From Thermobaculum terrenum ATCC BAA-798 (GTDB lineage: Bacteria > Chloroflexota > Chloroflexia > Thermobaculales > Thermobaculaceae): 64,000 nucleotides of DNA. This document shows positions 41,517-49,869 of the stretch, piece by piece. The stretch is taken from contig NC_013526.1 of NCBI RefSeq assembly GCF_000025005.1, positions 434,001 through 498,000 of the forward strand. The letters run 5' to 3'. The position numbers and the translations under genes are program-made. The notes beneath the pieces were generated by a model. That model was given only the letters and a program-made list of their open reading frames with translations. It was not told the DNA's origin and searched no databases. How positions within the stretch are numbered: the first letter of the stretch is position 1; every line of letters starts with the position of its first letter.

Positions 41517-42030
41517 CTTCTCCCTCCGTAGCCTCTTGCAACTCATGGTGACCTTCATCGGGGAGCACGCTCAGCAGCTTCTCCAGGACCTCGGCCAGCT
41601 GCTCCTGCTCCTGGGGGGCCAGGGCGAGGATCGCCTTGCCTGGGAGGCTTTCCCGGAGCAGGGCCCTGTCCTCCAGCGCCTGCCTGCCGAGCTCGGTAAG
41701 CTGTACAGTGGTAGATCTTCTATCTCTTTCGTGGCTCTGTCGGCGTACTAGTCCTCTCTCCTCCAGCCTGTCCACCAGGCCCGTTGCAGTGGAGCGCGCT
41801 ATACCTAGCTCCTCCGCCAAGCGACTGATAGCCACTGGCTCGAGGTCTCGTATCAGGCGGAGGGCTCTCAGCTCGAACAGCTTGATGCCGTACTTGCTCA
41901 GCAGGGCCAGCTGCACGGGCTCGGCAAATATCACCGCTCGCAGGTAGGCACGCAGGGCCCGATCGGCCCGATCATCCCAGGTGCTCAGTGCTCCCTCCTC
42001 CAATATATTTGGCAACGCCGAAATATTCAC
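41491..42030 (-). CDS. MarR-family transcriptional regulator
   Basis: The 179-residue protein has the MarR winged HTH (LFELRALRLIRDLEPVAISRLAEELGIARSTATGLVDRLEERGLVRRQSHERDRRSTTVQLTELGRQAL, about residues 51-118) flanked by dimerisation helices. The GTG start at 42030 lies about 2 bases from the predicted transcription start, so the mRNA is probably leaderless. A later start behind GGAGGAGGG is possible but would need a CTG codon. It precedes an MFS exporter gene in the same operon. A palindrome ACGACGTCGT lies between the promoter boxes and is its likely operator. Confidence 0.9.
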   Translation of the reverse strand: MNISALPNILEEGALSTWDDRADRALRAYLRAVIFAEPVQLALLSKYGIKLFELRALRLIRDLEPVAISRLAEELGIARSTATGLVDRLEERGLVRRQSHERDRRSTTVQLTELGRQALEDRALLRESLPGKAILALAPQEQEQLAEVLEKLLSVLPDEGHHELQEATEGEDGTGYHTA

Positions 42031-42038
42031 GACTACGT

Positions 42039-42067
42039 ATTATACGCCACGACGTCGTATATGGCAA
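42039..42067 (-). promoter_or_regulatory. Promoter with palindrome for the marR-MFS operon
   Basis: On the minus strand TTGCCA (42062-42067) and TATAAT (42039-42044) are spaced by 17 bp. The spacer contains the 10-bp perfect palindrome ACGACGTCGT (42049-42058). The expected transcription start is near 42032, next to the GTG start codon at 42028-42030. Confidence 0.75.
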
Positions 42068-42171
42068 GCCGTTTGCGCGGGATTGTGCGTGTTTCTGCGG
42101 GATATTGCGGTATTCGGGCGGCGGCTGGCCGTGGTAAGATGCGCACGAGCACTATGAGAGGAGGGTGTGAG

Positions 42172-42915
42172 ATGGAGGCAGAGCCGTTTGAGCTGCGGCA
42201 GCTGTACAGGTACCTGCGTGTGGTGGACGTATCGGATGCGATGGATGGCATAGGGTACTTTGACCGGGGGTTGGTCTCGCCCCAGATCCGCCCGTTGTGG
42301 CCGGGGATGCGTTTCTGGGGGGTGGCCTTCACCGTGCGATGCGTGCCCGCCAGGCGCCCGATGTGGGCTCTGGGGAGCACGCAGGAGATCATCAAAGCCC
42401 ACGGCATCTGGTTTAGGGAGGTGGAGCATCCCAGCATGGAGGGGCTGATCCGTCCGGGGCACGTGGTGGTGATGGACACCGGAGGGGCTGGGGAGGTGGG
42501 CTTCTGGGGGAGCGCCAACAGCCTGGAGGTGATCTCGCAGGGGGCTGTGGGGATAGTGACCGATGGGTACTGTCGGGACACGCGCGAGCTGGAGCTGGAG
42601 AGGGTGCCGATATGCGCGCGCGGCAGGGGCAGGACGATCATCCCGGGCAGGATCGAGGTGGTGGAGTACGGGAGCCGGATAGGGTGTGGCGGGGTGCAGG
42701 TGAGGCCCGGGGACATAGTGGGCGCGGACGACGATGGGGTGATAGTGGTGCCGCTGGAGGTGGCGGTGGAGGTGGCGCGGCACGCGGTGGGGGTGCTGCT
42801 GGCGGACATGAGGGCCAGGCGCAGGCTGTACGAGAGGGCTGGCCTTGCCCCCGACGAGACGGTGGACCACCAGGCGGTCGAGGCTTACTATCGAGGGCTG
42901 GGAGTGCTATCCTGA
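42172..42915 (+). CDS. RraA-like family protein (aldolase/demethylmenaquinone methyltransferase-like)
   Basis: The 247-residue protein has the RraA fold: VVDVSDAMDG near the N-terminus, then GAVGIVTDGYCRDTRELE (the GxxxDGxxRD signature that binds metal in the aldolase members), then GCGGVQVRPGDIVGADDDGVIVVP. Family members include HMG/CHA aldolases and the RNase E inhibitor RraA. ATG 42172 follows GAGAGGAGGG. It precedes an alpha-galactosidase gene by 34 bp, so a carbohydrate or aldol role is more likely than RNase regulation. A start at 42061 is a weaker option. Confidence 0.82.
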   Translation: MEAEPFELRQLYRYLRVVDVSDAMDGIGYFDRGLVSPQIRPLWPGMRFWGVAFTVRCVPARRPMWALGSTQEIIKAHGIWFREVEHPSMEGLIRPGHVVVMDTGGAGEVGFWGSANSLEVISQGAVGIVTDGYCRDTRELELERVPICARGRGRTIIPGRIEVVEYGSRIGCGGVQVRPGDIVGADDDGVIVVPLEVAVEVARHAVGVLLADMRARRRLYERAGLAPDETVDHQAVEAYYRGLGVLS

Positions 42916-42949
42916 ACTTACCTTAGGTTCTGTAGTGGGAGGTGGTGCC

Positions 42950-44923
42950 ATGGATGTGGAGCTTGCTCGAGTATGGGCCCGGGATGAGGGTGTGCGCAGC
43001 CTGACGGGTCGGGTGTTGCTGGCCGACGGGCAGGTGGTGGAGGCGTCGTCTGCCGACCTCCACAGCTACGCGCTGGCCGAGGAGCCTGGTGGTCCTAGAG
43101 AGGTGGTGCTCGTGGTGGACCGCCCGTCGCTCGGCCTGAGGTGCGAGCACCACGCGGTGCGCTATCCGGGCAGCTTGGCGGAGTACTGGCAGGTGGTGCG
43201 TAATACCGGTGACCGTCCGGTGATCCTGCGGAGGGTGGAGTCCGGCAGGGTGCTCCTGCGCCGCAGCGTGCGGGACGTGATGTATTTTCGAGGCGGCTGG
43301 GGCTTGGAGTTCGAGCCGGCGCGCGAGAGGTTGGGGGAGAGCTTCGAGCTGGTACAGACGCGCGGGCGATCCTCCAACGGGCTGCATCCCTGGGTCGCGC
43401 TCCTGGGGCCTACCAGGAGCTTCTCGGCGGCCGTGGCATGGTCGGGCAACTGGGCGCTCAGGATACATAGGCGGGAGGATGCGGTCGAGCTCACCGGTGG
43501 GCTGGTGGACTTCGACCCTGCCTGCGAGCTCCTGCCGGGGGCGGAGCTGGTGGCGCCCAGCCTAGTGGTCGTGGAGGGCGACGGGCGGGACCTCAACAGC
43601 ATCTCCATCCAGTACGGGCGCGTCGGCCGCCTGCATTGGTATCCCCACAACGACCTCTCCAACCTCCTGCCGGTGGAGTGGAACCACTGGTGGCCGTACG
43701 AGGATCGACACATCAACGAGGAAGTGTTCCGGCGCAACGTGGACGTCGCGGCGGAGATGGGCTTCGAGGTGTGCACCCTAGATGCCGGCTGGTTCGGCCC
43801 GGACGACCCGTCGGCACATTGGTACGACTACAGGGGGGACTGGCACATGGTGAACCGCACGCGCTTCCCCCACGGCATCAGGGCGCTGGCGGACTACGTG
43901 CACTCTCGGGGCATGCGGTTCGGCATCTGGTGCGAGATCGAGGCGGTGGGGCAGCGAGCCTCCCTGGCGCAGGCCCATCCGGAGTACCTGGCCACCAGAG
44001 GGGGACAGCCGCTGGGCTACGCCTGCTTTGGGTGCCCCGAGGTGCGGAGGTGGGCGCTGGCCACCCTCGATGGGCTGGTGCGCGAGCACGGCGCTGACTG
44101 GATCAAGCTGGACTTCAACCTCGACCCCGGCCTGGGGTGTGACCGCACCGACCACGGGCACGGGGCGGGTGATGGCCTGTACGCCCATTACAGAGGCTAC
44201 TACGGAGTGCTGGACGAGCTGAGACGGCGGCACCCGCACGTGCTCCTGGAGGGCTGTTCTTCCGGAGGGCTCAGGATCGACCTGGAGCTGCTGCGCCACC
44301 TGCACACGGTGTTCCTGAGCGATCCCGACTGGCCCGAGCACGACCTGCAGCTCTTCTGGGGCGCGACGACCATGCTCCACCCCAGCGCCTGCCTGCACTG
44401 GGGTTGGTCCGAGTGGATCACCGAGCACCGTCGGCAGACCTTCGACCCCCGCGACCCCATGCTGTCGCCCCATAAGCTGGATTACGCGGTGGGGGTGGGC
44501 ATGCTCGGGGGGTTTGGCCTGTCCCATCGATTGCCGGACCTGCCGAGATGGGTGCGTGAGCGCATCACTGCCCTCATAGCGCTGTACAAGACCCACGTGC
44601 GCCGCTTCGTGCGTGAGGGCGAGCTGCGCAGGCTCACCAGGCAACCTAGACGCTTCGGCAAGGGGGCACGCTGGGCGGCGTTCCAGTACTCCCTGCCTGA
44701 GGATGAGCACCTGCTCATGGTCTTCCGGCTCGACCGCTCGGAGCCCACGGTGAGGCTCCGCTTGCGGGGTCTAATGGAGGAAGGCGATTACCTTGTTCGC
44801 AGGCTCTGGCCGCCGACCGACAGGGAAAGCGTGACTGCGGGGAGTGAGCTATCCCGTGATGGCATCTTCTTCTACGACCTGCAGCCGGAAGATATGCGTG
44901 TGCTACACTTGCAGAGGCTCTGA
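42950..44923 (+). CDS. GH36 alpha-galactosidase
   Basis: The 657-residue protein has the GH36 layout: an N-terminal beta-supersandwich (about 1-250) and a TIM barrel with VCTLDAGWFG, then WIKLDFN with the nucleophile Asp388, LLEGCSSGGLRIDLELL and SDPDWPEHDLQLFWG, whose Asp458 is the candidate acid/base. A small C-terminal beta domain follows. It cleaves alpha-1,6-linked galactose from raffinose-type sugars or galactomannan. It lacks a signal peptide, so it acts in the cytosol on imported sugar. It lies between the RraA-like and DUF402 genes. Confidence 0.93.
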   Translation: MDVELARVWARDEGVRSLTGRVLLADGQVVEASSADLHSYALAEEPGGPREVVLVVDRPSLGLRCEHHAVRYPGSLAEYWQVVRNTGDRPVILRRVESGRVLLRRSVRDVMYFRGGWGLEFEPARERLGESFELVQTRGRSSNGLHPWVALLGPTRSFSAAVAWSGNWALRIHRREDAVELTGGLVDFDPACELLPGAELVAPSLVVVEGDGRDLNSISIQYGRVGRLHWYPHNDLSNLLPVEWNHWWPYEDRHINEEVFRRNVDVAAEMGFEVCTLDAGWFGPDDPSAHWYDYRGDWHMVNRTRFPHGIRALADYVHSRGMRFGIWCEIEAVGQRASLAQAHPEYLATRGGQPLGYACFGCPEVRRWALATLDGLVREHGADWIKLDFNLDPGLGCDRTDHGHGAGDGLYAHYRGYYGVLDELRRRHPHVLLEGCSSGGLRIDLELLRHLHTVFLSDPDWPEHDLQLFWGATTMLHPSACLHWGWSEWITEHRRQTFDPRDPMLSPHKLDYAVGVGMLGGFGLSHRLPDLPRWVRERITALIALYKTHVRRFVREGELRRLTRQPRRFGKGARWAAFQYSLPEDEHLLMVFRLDRSEPTVRLRLRGLMEEGDYLVRRLWPPTDRESVTAGSELSRDGIFFYDLQPEDMRVLHLQRL

Positions 44924-44945
44924 CCTGTGCCCTCATGGGAGGTGT

Positions 44946-45608
44946 ATGTTGAAGGGTGATTATAGACCTGTTGGAACGCCCGTTATCCTACGCAGCGTGC
45001 GTAGTGTTGGTGATCACCTGCGAGTTGGTTTCGTCAGGTCCTTTACCGTTGTAGAGCATGAGAGTGAGCTACTGGTACTCTACATCGCACCCGGCTACCC
45101 TTGTAAACGGCCGGTGGGTGTGCGAGGAGGTCCAAAGGGAAGGATACTCCTGAAGCACCTTGGACGATACGAGGATTGGGAGTGGCGTGACACTAGGATG
45201 CTTCTACTGTATAGGCAGGGTGATGCACACTCTATACAACTCTTCTGGCGGAATGAGGAATTTCTTGAATGGTACATCGACCTGCACGCGCCCCTCAGAA
45301 TTACTTCACTGGGATGGGATACATCAGACTTCGTGTTGGACCTGCAGGTGGCTCCTGATTTCTCCAGCTGGAGCTGGAAGGACGAGGATGAGCTGGAGTT
45401 CTGCGTACAGTTGGGGCGCTACAATCATGCTCAGGTGGAGGCCATAAGGCGTGAAGGAGAGCTAGCCCTCACGCGCTTGCGCCAGGATAGGCTCTACTAT
45501 CAGCGTTGGATTGGATGGAGGCCGGACAGCTCCTGGCTCTTGCCCTCCATCCCCGAGGGCTGGGAGCTTGTAAATCCGGAACTATGCCAAGCCGATGAGT
45601 GTGGATAG
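44946..45608 (+). CDS. DUF402/FomD-like protein
   Basis: The 220-residue protein matches the DUF402 pattern: FLEWYIDLHAPLRITSLGWDTSDFVLDLQVAPDFSSWSWKDEDELE, with Asp and Glu residues that bind metal in family members. FomD-type proteins hydrolyse nucleotide diphosphates or cytidylyl-linked intermediates, and others are uncharacterised. It starts at ATG 44946 close to GGGAGG; TTG 44949 is a second option. It follows the GH36 gene by 22 bp and could be in its operon. It is more AT-rich than the gene before it. Confidence 0.75.
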   Translation: MLKGDYRPVGTPVILRSVRSVGDHLRVGFVRSFTVVEHESELLVLYIAPGYPCKRPVGVRGGPKGRILLKHLGRYEDWEWRDTRMLLLYRQGDAHSIQLFWRNEEFLEWYIDLHAPLRITSLGWDTSDFVLDLQVAPDFSSWSWKDEDELEFCVQLGRYNHAQVEAIRREGELALTRLRQDRLYYQRWIGWRPDSSWLLPSIPEGWELVNPELCQADECG

Positions 45609-46065
45609 CTGTCACAGGTTTGAGTCCGTGCACCAAGGCATTCTGGCAACCCCTGCGCTACCCAGCTAGCCTCTCCTGCGAATCCAGTCCCACCCCTAGT
45701 AGCACCTACTCCGAACGCGATTCCGTGCCGTCTACGGCTAAGGCGTGTAGGCGCAAGCTTGTGATCTTTGTGGATTCAAGCTGATAGGTAAGGACTACTC
45801 TTCCTTCTTAGGATCCCCTGATGTATACCCTTCAATGGCTTGCGAATACACTGTTCAGCTAGAGTAGCTTCAAGTCTCCGTACCTGGTCTTACTTCTAAG
45901 ATTAGCTCAGGTTCGCCTCATAATCATAAAAAATACTTATAAAACTTGGGTTGAATAGTAATAAAAGCAGGTCTTTCAGGGTTGATTTCATGTCCTCCCG
46001 CCCATAGACTCTACTATGTCTATTAACTTAGTAGAAAACATGAAGAAAAGGGGGGTACGTTAGAC
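45609..46065. other. AT-rich non-coding region before the sulfate importer
   Basis: I find no intact gene. On the minus strand about 45610-45790 translates to AVDGTESRSE, a stop and VLLGVGLDSQER, which has the feel of a transposase remnant, but this is weak. The right end is strongly AT-rich and holds the importer promoter. Confidence 0.35.
45982..46034 (+). promoter_or_regulatory. Promoter and inverted repeat before the sulfate operon
   Basis: TTGATT (45982-45987) and TAGACT (46005-46010) are spaced by 17 bp. Just downstream an inverted repeat CTACTA (46011-46016) and TAGTAG (46029-46034) covers the expected transcription start and may be an operator. No SAM or other riboswitch was recognised in the short leader. 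Confidence 0.5.
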
Positions 46066-47070
46066 ATGCGGAAGATCCTGAGCTACCTGTTGTTGGGGGC
46101 ATTGCTGGTGGTTGGCCTGGTGGGTTGCGGCCAGCAGACGGCAGCAGGGGGGGGAGACGTCAAGCTGACGCTGGTGGCCTACTCCACTCCCAAGGAGGCC
46201 TACGACGAGATCATCCCGGCTTTCCAGAAGACCGAGGCCGGTAAGGGGGTCACCTTCTCGACCTCCTACGGCGCCTCAGGCGCTCAGAGCCGGGCGGTGG
46301 CTTCGGGGCTGCAGGCCGACGTGGTGGCCTTCTCGCTGGCGCCGGATATCGATCGGCTGGTCAAGGCCGGCATCGTCAGCCAGGACTGGCACAAGGACCA
46401 GTACAAGGGCATGGTAACTGATTCCGTGGTGGTGCTCGCTGTCAGGCCAGGTAATCCCAAGCACATCAAGGGCTGGGATGATCTGATCAAGCCTGGGATT
46501 GAGGTAGTGACTCCTAACCCGTTCACATCTGGCGGTGCTCGATGGAACATCATGGCCGCGTACGGCTCCCAGATCAAGGCTGGGAAGTCTGAGCAGGAGG
46601 CGGAGCAGTACCTTAAGCAGCTGTTCGACCACGTGCAGGTGCAGGACAACAGCGGCCGCGAATCCCTGCAGACCTTCTTGAACGGGAAGGATGACGTGGC
46701 GATCACCTACGAGAACGAGGCGATCAACGCCAAGCAGAAGGGTGAGAAGCTGGACTACGTGGTACCCGACCAGACCATCCTGATAGAGAACCCGGTGGCT
46801 GTGACGAAGACCACCAAGCACCCCGACAAGGCCAAGGCCTTCGTGGACTTCCTCAGGTCCGAGGAGGCTCAGAAGATATTCGGTCAGAAGGGTTACAGAC
46901 CCGTGGTCAAGAGCGTGCTGTCGCAGTTCGACTATCCCACGCCCTCAGGGTTGTTCACGATCGACGACCTAGGTGGGTGGGATACCGTTACCCAGAAGTT
47001 CTTCGATCCCGAGAAGGGCGTGGTGGCCGAGATCGAGAAAGCCAAGGGGGTGTCGGTTGAATCTAAGTAG
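46066..47070 (+). CDS. Sulfate-binding lipoprotein of an ABC importer
   Basis: The 334-residue protein has a signal with lipobox (LLVVGLVGCGQQ). The mature region has the Sbp/CysP signature: LVAYSTPKEAYDEIIPAFQK, VTFSTSYGASGAQSRAVASGLQADVVAFSLAPDIDRL, IEVVTPNPFTSGGARWNIMAAYGS and a C-terminal FFDPEKGVVAEI. These stretches form the pocket that binds sulfate or thiosulfate by hydrogen bonds. Two permeases and an ATPase follow with overlaps, so this is a complete sulfate importer. The permease gene starts inside its 3' end. Confidence 0.93.
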   Translation: MRKILSYLLLGALLVVGLVGCGQQTAAGGGDVKLTLVAYSTPKEAYDEIIPAFQKTEAGKGVTFSTSYGASGAQSRAVASGLQADVVAFSLAPDIDRLVKAGIVSQDWHKDQYKGMVTDSVVVLAVRPGNPKHIKGWDDLIKPGIEVVTPNPFTSGGARWNIMAAYGSQIKAGKSEQEAEQYLKQLFDHVQVQDNSGRESLQTFLNGKDDVAITYENEAINAKQKGEKLDYVVPDQTILIENPVAVTKTTKHPDKAKAFVDFLRSEEAQKIFGQKGYRPVVKSVLSQFDYPTPSGLFTIDDLGGWDTVTQKFFDPEKGVVAEIEKAKGVSVESK

Positions 47071-47899
47071 CTCGACTGCCACTATGTCGGCTCCGGGGAG
47101 GCTCTCCGTGGCCTCCCTGCGGAGCTGGAGGGCCCTGGGGACTGGCACGATCGTGGTGTACCTCAGCCTGGTGGTGCTCATCCCCCTGGCCTCGGTGGCC
47201 TGGGAGTCGGCGTCCGGCGGTTGGGGGGGCTTCTGGTCGGCGGTGACCAACCCCCAGGCGTTGGCCGCGCTGCGCCTGACGCTGGGGCTCTCGGGCGCCG
47301 TGGCGCTGCTCAACGCCGTCACGGGCACCCTGATCGCCTGGGTGCTGGTGCGCGACGACTTCCCGGGGAAGAGCCTCATGGACGCGGTGATAGACCTGCC
47401 GTTCTCACTGCCCACCATCGTGGCTGGGCTGACGCTCCTGACCCTGTACGGCCCCAAGAGCCCGCTGGGCATCAACGTGGCCTACACCCGTGTGGGAGTG
47501 CTGCTGTCGCTGCTGTTCGTCACGCTGCCCTTCGTGGTGCGCTCGGTGCAGCCGGTGCTCCAGGAGCTGGATAGGTCCATGGAGGAGGCTGCTGCCTCCC
47601 TGGGGGCGGGCCAGGTCACGATCTTCAGGCGCATCGTGCTGCCGAACATCCTGCCCGCGGTGTTCTCCGGGGCGGGTTTGGGGTTCTCGCGCTCCCTCGG
47701 GGAGTTCGGCGCGGTGGTGCTGATATCCGGCAACGTGCCGTTCCGCACGCAGATGATCTCCGTCAACATCTACGGCCTGATCGAGAGCGATAACGTGCGT
47801 TCGGCGGCCGCGCTGTCCCTCCTGCTGCTGGTGATCTCGGCGCTGGTGATGCTCGCGATGGACTGGGTGCGGAGGTGGAGGTGGGGACATGAGCGGTAG
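47057..47899 (+). CDS. cysT: Sulfate ABC permease, CysT type
   Basis: The protein has six hydrophobic spans. Features include GVLLSLLFVTLPFVVRSVQPVLQELDRSMEEAAASLGAGQVTIFRRIVLPNILP, the coupling loop of sulfate permeases, and FSRSLGEFGAVVLISGNVPFRTQMISV. TTG 47057, overlapping the end of the binding-protein gene and behind AGGGGG, is chosen; an ATG at 47084 in the same frame lacks a ribosome binding site. The stop overlaps the cysW start by 11 bp. Confidence 0.9.
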   Translation: MNLSSSTATMSAPGRLSVASLRSWRALGTGTIVVYLSLVVLIPLASVAWESASGGWGGFWSAVTNPQALAALRLTLGLSGAVALLNAVTGTLIAWVLVRDDFPGKSLMDAVIDLPFSLPTIVAGLTLLTLYGPKSPLGINVAYTRVGVLLSLLFVTLPFVVRSVQPVLQELDRSMEEAAASLGAGQVTIFRRIVLPNILPAVFSGAGLGFSRSLGEFGAVVLISGNVPFRTQMISVNIYGLIESDNVRSAAALSLLLLVISALVMLAMDWVRRWRWGHER

Positions 47900-48683
47900 G
47901 ATCCTGTTGCGGCTCGTGGCCGTGGTCTACCTGGCGGGTTTGCTCGTGCTGCCGCTGGGCATGATCCTGTGGAGGACGTTTGAGCACGGCCCCTGGCCGG
48001 TGTGGGTGGCGCTGACCTCGCCTTACGCGTTGCACGCGCTGTGGCTCACGCTGCTGATGGTGGTGATCTCCGTACCGCTGAACGCCCTCTTTGGGGTCGG
48101 CGTGGCGCTGCTGCTGGCCCGCGGCCGCTTCCCCGGCAAGAGCCTGCTGTCGGCGATCATAGACCTGCCTCTGGCGCTCTCCCCGGTGGTGGTGGGGCTG
48201 GCCCTCGTGCTGGCCTACGGCACCTCCGGCTGGTTCGGCCCCGCCCTGCAGGCTCTGGGCATCAGGGTGATCTTCGCGCTGCCTGGTATGGTGTTGGCCA
48301 ACGTGTTCATATCTCTACCGTTCGTGGCCAAGGAGGTGCTGCCCGTGCTGCGGGAGATCGGCCAAGAGCAGGAGCAGGCAGCCTACACCCTCGGGGCATC
48401 GCCCCTGCAGACCTTCGTCAGGGTGACCCTGCCGGCCATCCGGAGCGCGGTCGCGTACGGCGTCGTGCTGACCACGGCGCGCGTGCTGGGTGAGTACGGA
48501 GCGGTGAACGTCGTCTCGGGCAACCTCGAGGGCAGGACGCAGACGCTGACCATGTACGTAGCTGATCGCTTCCAGCAGTACGACGAGACGGGCACGTACG
48601 CCGCCTCGGTGCTGCTGGCGTGTCTGGGAGTGGCGATGCTGCTCGTGATCAACAGATTTACTCACAAGGGGGAAGCTAGATGA
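47889..48683 (+). CDS. cysW: Sulfate ABC permease, CysW type
   Basis: The 264-residue protein has six hydrophobic spans and the CysW pattern [15 protein letters not shown], then [33 protein letters not shown] (coupling loop), then [44 protein letters not shown]. It pairs with CysT to form the channel. The stop overlaps the ATPase start (ATGA). Confidence 0.92.
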   Translation: MSGRILLRLVAVVYLAGLLVLPLGMILWRTFEHGPWPVWVALTSPYALHALWLTLLMVVISVPLNALFGVGVALLLARGRFPGKSLLSAIIDLPLALSPVVVGLALVLAYGTSGWFGPALQALGIRVIFALPGMVLANVFISLPFVAKEVLPVLREIGQEQEQAAYTLGASPLQTFVRVTLPAIRSAVAYGVVLTTARVLGEYGAVNVVSGNLEGRTQTLTMYVADRFQQYDETGTYAASVLLACLGVAMLLVINRFTHKGEAR

Positions 48684-49660
48684 GTATAGTAGTGGAAGGT
48701 GTGAGCAAGAGCTTTGGGAGCTTTAGGGCGCTGCAGGACGTGTCGCTGACCGTGCCGGAGGGCTCCCTGACGGCCATCCTGGGTCCCAGCGGGTGTGGCA
48801 AGTCCACGCTCCTCCGGTTGATAGCGGGCCTGGAGCGTCCTGATGCCGGGGCTATCAGCATCGGTGGGCGGGACGTGACGGCGCTGCCTCCACAGCGGAG
48901 GCACGTTGGCCTGGTGTTCCAGCACTACGCGGCGTTCAAGCACATGACGGTCTGGGAGAACGTCGCTTTCGGGCTTAGGATCCGCAAGCGTCCCAAGGAG
49001 GAGATCGCGCGCAAGGTGGGGGAGCTGCTGGATCTGGTGCAGCTGTCCGGCTGGGCCCATAGGTACCCCTCGCAGCTCTCGGGGGGACAGCTCCAGCGCA
49101 TGGCGCTCGCCAGGGCCCTCGCCGTGGAGCCCAAGGTGCTGCTCCTCGACGAACCCTTCGGGGCGCTCGATGCCAAGGTCAGGGGAGAGCTGCGAGCGTG
49201 GCTGCGCCGCCTGCACGATGAGATAGAGGTCACCACGTTGCTGGTCACCCACGACCAGGAAGAGGCAATGGAGATCGCCGACGCTATCGCGGTGATGCAC
49301 CAGGGGAGGATCGAGCAGGTGGACACCCCCGACGGGCTCTACGACTACCCCGCGAGCGAGTTCGTGATGGGGTTCGTGGGGCAGACCTGCCGGGTGGGCG
49401 ACCTGCTGATACGCCCTCACGACGTGCGCATCCTGCTGGCTCCCTCGCGCGCGGCTCGCAGGGCCACTGTGCGCAGGGTGGCCCGACTGGGCTATGACGT
49501 GCGCGTGGACCTGCTGCTGGAGGACGGCCACGAGCTGTGGGCGCAGCTGTCGCGCGACGAGCTGCTCGAGCTCGAGCTCGCTGCCGGCCAGGAGGTGTTC
49601 ATCGACCTCTCCCGCGCCCGCACCTTTGACAGACCCGAAGCGCTTCCTCTCAGTGCCTGA
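48680..49660 (+). CDS. cysA: Sulfate ABC importer ATPase, CysA type
   Basis: The 326-residue protein has Walker [10 protein letters not shown], the signature [15 protein letters not shown], Walker [13 protein letters not shown] and the switch [14 protein letters not shown] short TOBE-like C-terminal region ([16 protein letters not shown]) follows; the protein is about 40 residues shorter than E. coli CysA. Q-loop [18 protein letters not shown] fits the sulfate group. It hydrolyses ATP to drive uptake through CysT and CysW. A strong hairpin begins at its stop codon. It is the only importer ATPase in this window. Confidence 0.93.
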   Translation: MSIVVEGVSKSFGSFRALQDVSLTVPEGSLTAILGPSGCGKSTLLRLIAGLERPDAGAISIGGRDVTALPPQRRHVGLVFQHYAAFKHMTVWENVAFGLRIRKRPKEEIARKVGELLDLVQLSGWAHRYPSQLSGGQLQRMALARALAVEPKVLLLDEPFGALDAKVRGELRAWLRRLHDEIEVTTLLVTHDQEEAMEIADAIAVMHQGRIEQVDTPDGLYDYPASEFVMGFVGQTCRVGDLLIRPHDVRILLAPSRAARRATVRRVARLGYDVRVDLLLEDGHELWAQLSRDELLELELAAGQEVFIDLSRARTFDRPEALPLSA

Positions 49661-49685
49661 TGGCGGGGGGTAACCCCCGCCATCA
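49658..49685 (+). terminator. Hairpin at the cysA stop codon
   Basis: A perfect 12-bp inverted repeat (TGATGGCGGGGG at 49658-49669 and CCCCCGCCATCA at 49674-49685) with a 4-base loop starts with the TGA stop codon. There is no T-tract. Confidence 0.75.
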
Positions 49686-49768
49686 ACCCTATCGCGATCT
49701 GCCTGCTCTCGCTTCAGCTGCGTCCCCTGGGGCCGGGGGCCGAGGAGCATGCTCTCCGCATCGCAGAT

Positions 49769-49816
49769 TTTAGGTTTGCCTAAATCTTGACCTTAGGGTG
49801 ATTTACGTGTTACAGT
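49769..49816 (+). promoter_or_regulatory. DtxR/IdeR-like box and promoter before the iron permease
   Basis: TTTAGGTTTGCCTAAA (49769-49784) is an inverted repeat (TTTAGG/CCTAAA, 4-bp centre) close to the TTAGG...CCTAA iron-box pattern of DtxR-family repressors. It abuts TTGACC (49787-49792), which is 18 bp from TACAGT (49811-49816). A bound repressor would touch the -35 box. Confidence 0.6.
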
Positions 49817-49869
49817 TAGCCAAAAGGTCTGTAGGATTTAAACCATACTGCATCTGGAGGTAAACGGGC

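Noticed and set aside
42061-42171. Extended start of the RraA-like protein at 42061
   Set aside because: The region is the control area of the marR operon and has no ribosome binding site; ATG 42172 has one.
45620-45720. tRNA-like pieces (TGCGAATCC) in the spacer
   Set aside because: No cloverleaf with matching acceptor stem could be drawn.
46016-46065. Riboswitch before the sulfate operon
   Set aside because: The leader is short and has no recognisable SAM or related fold.
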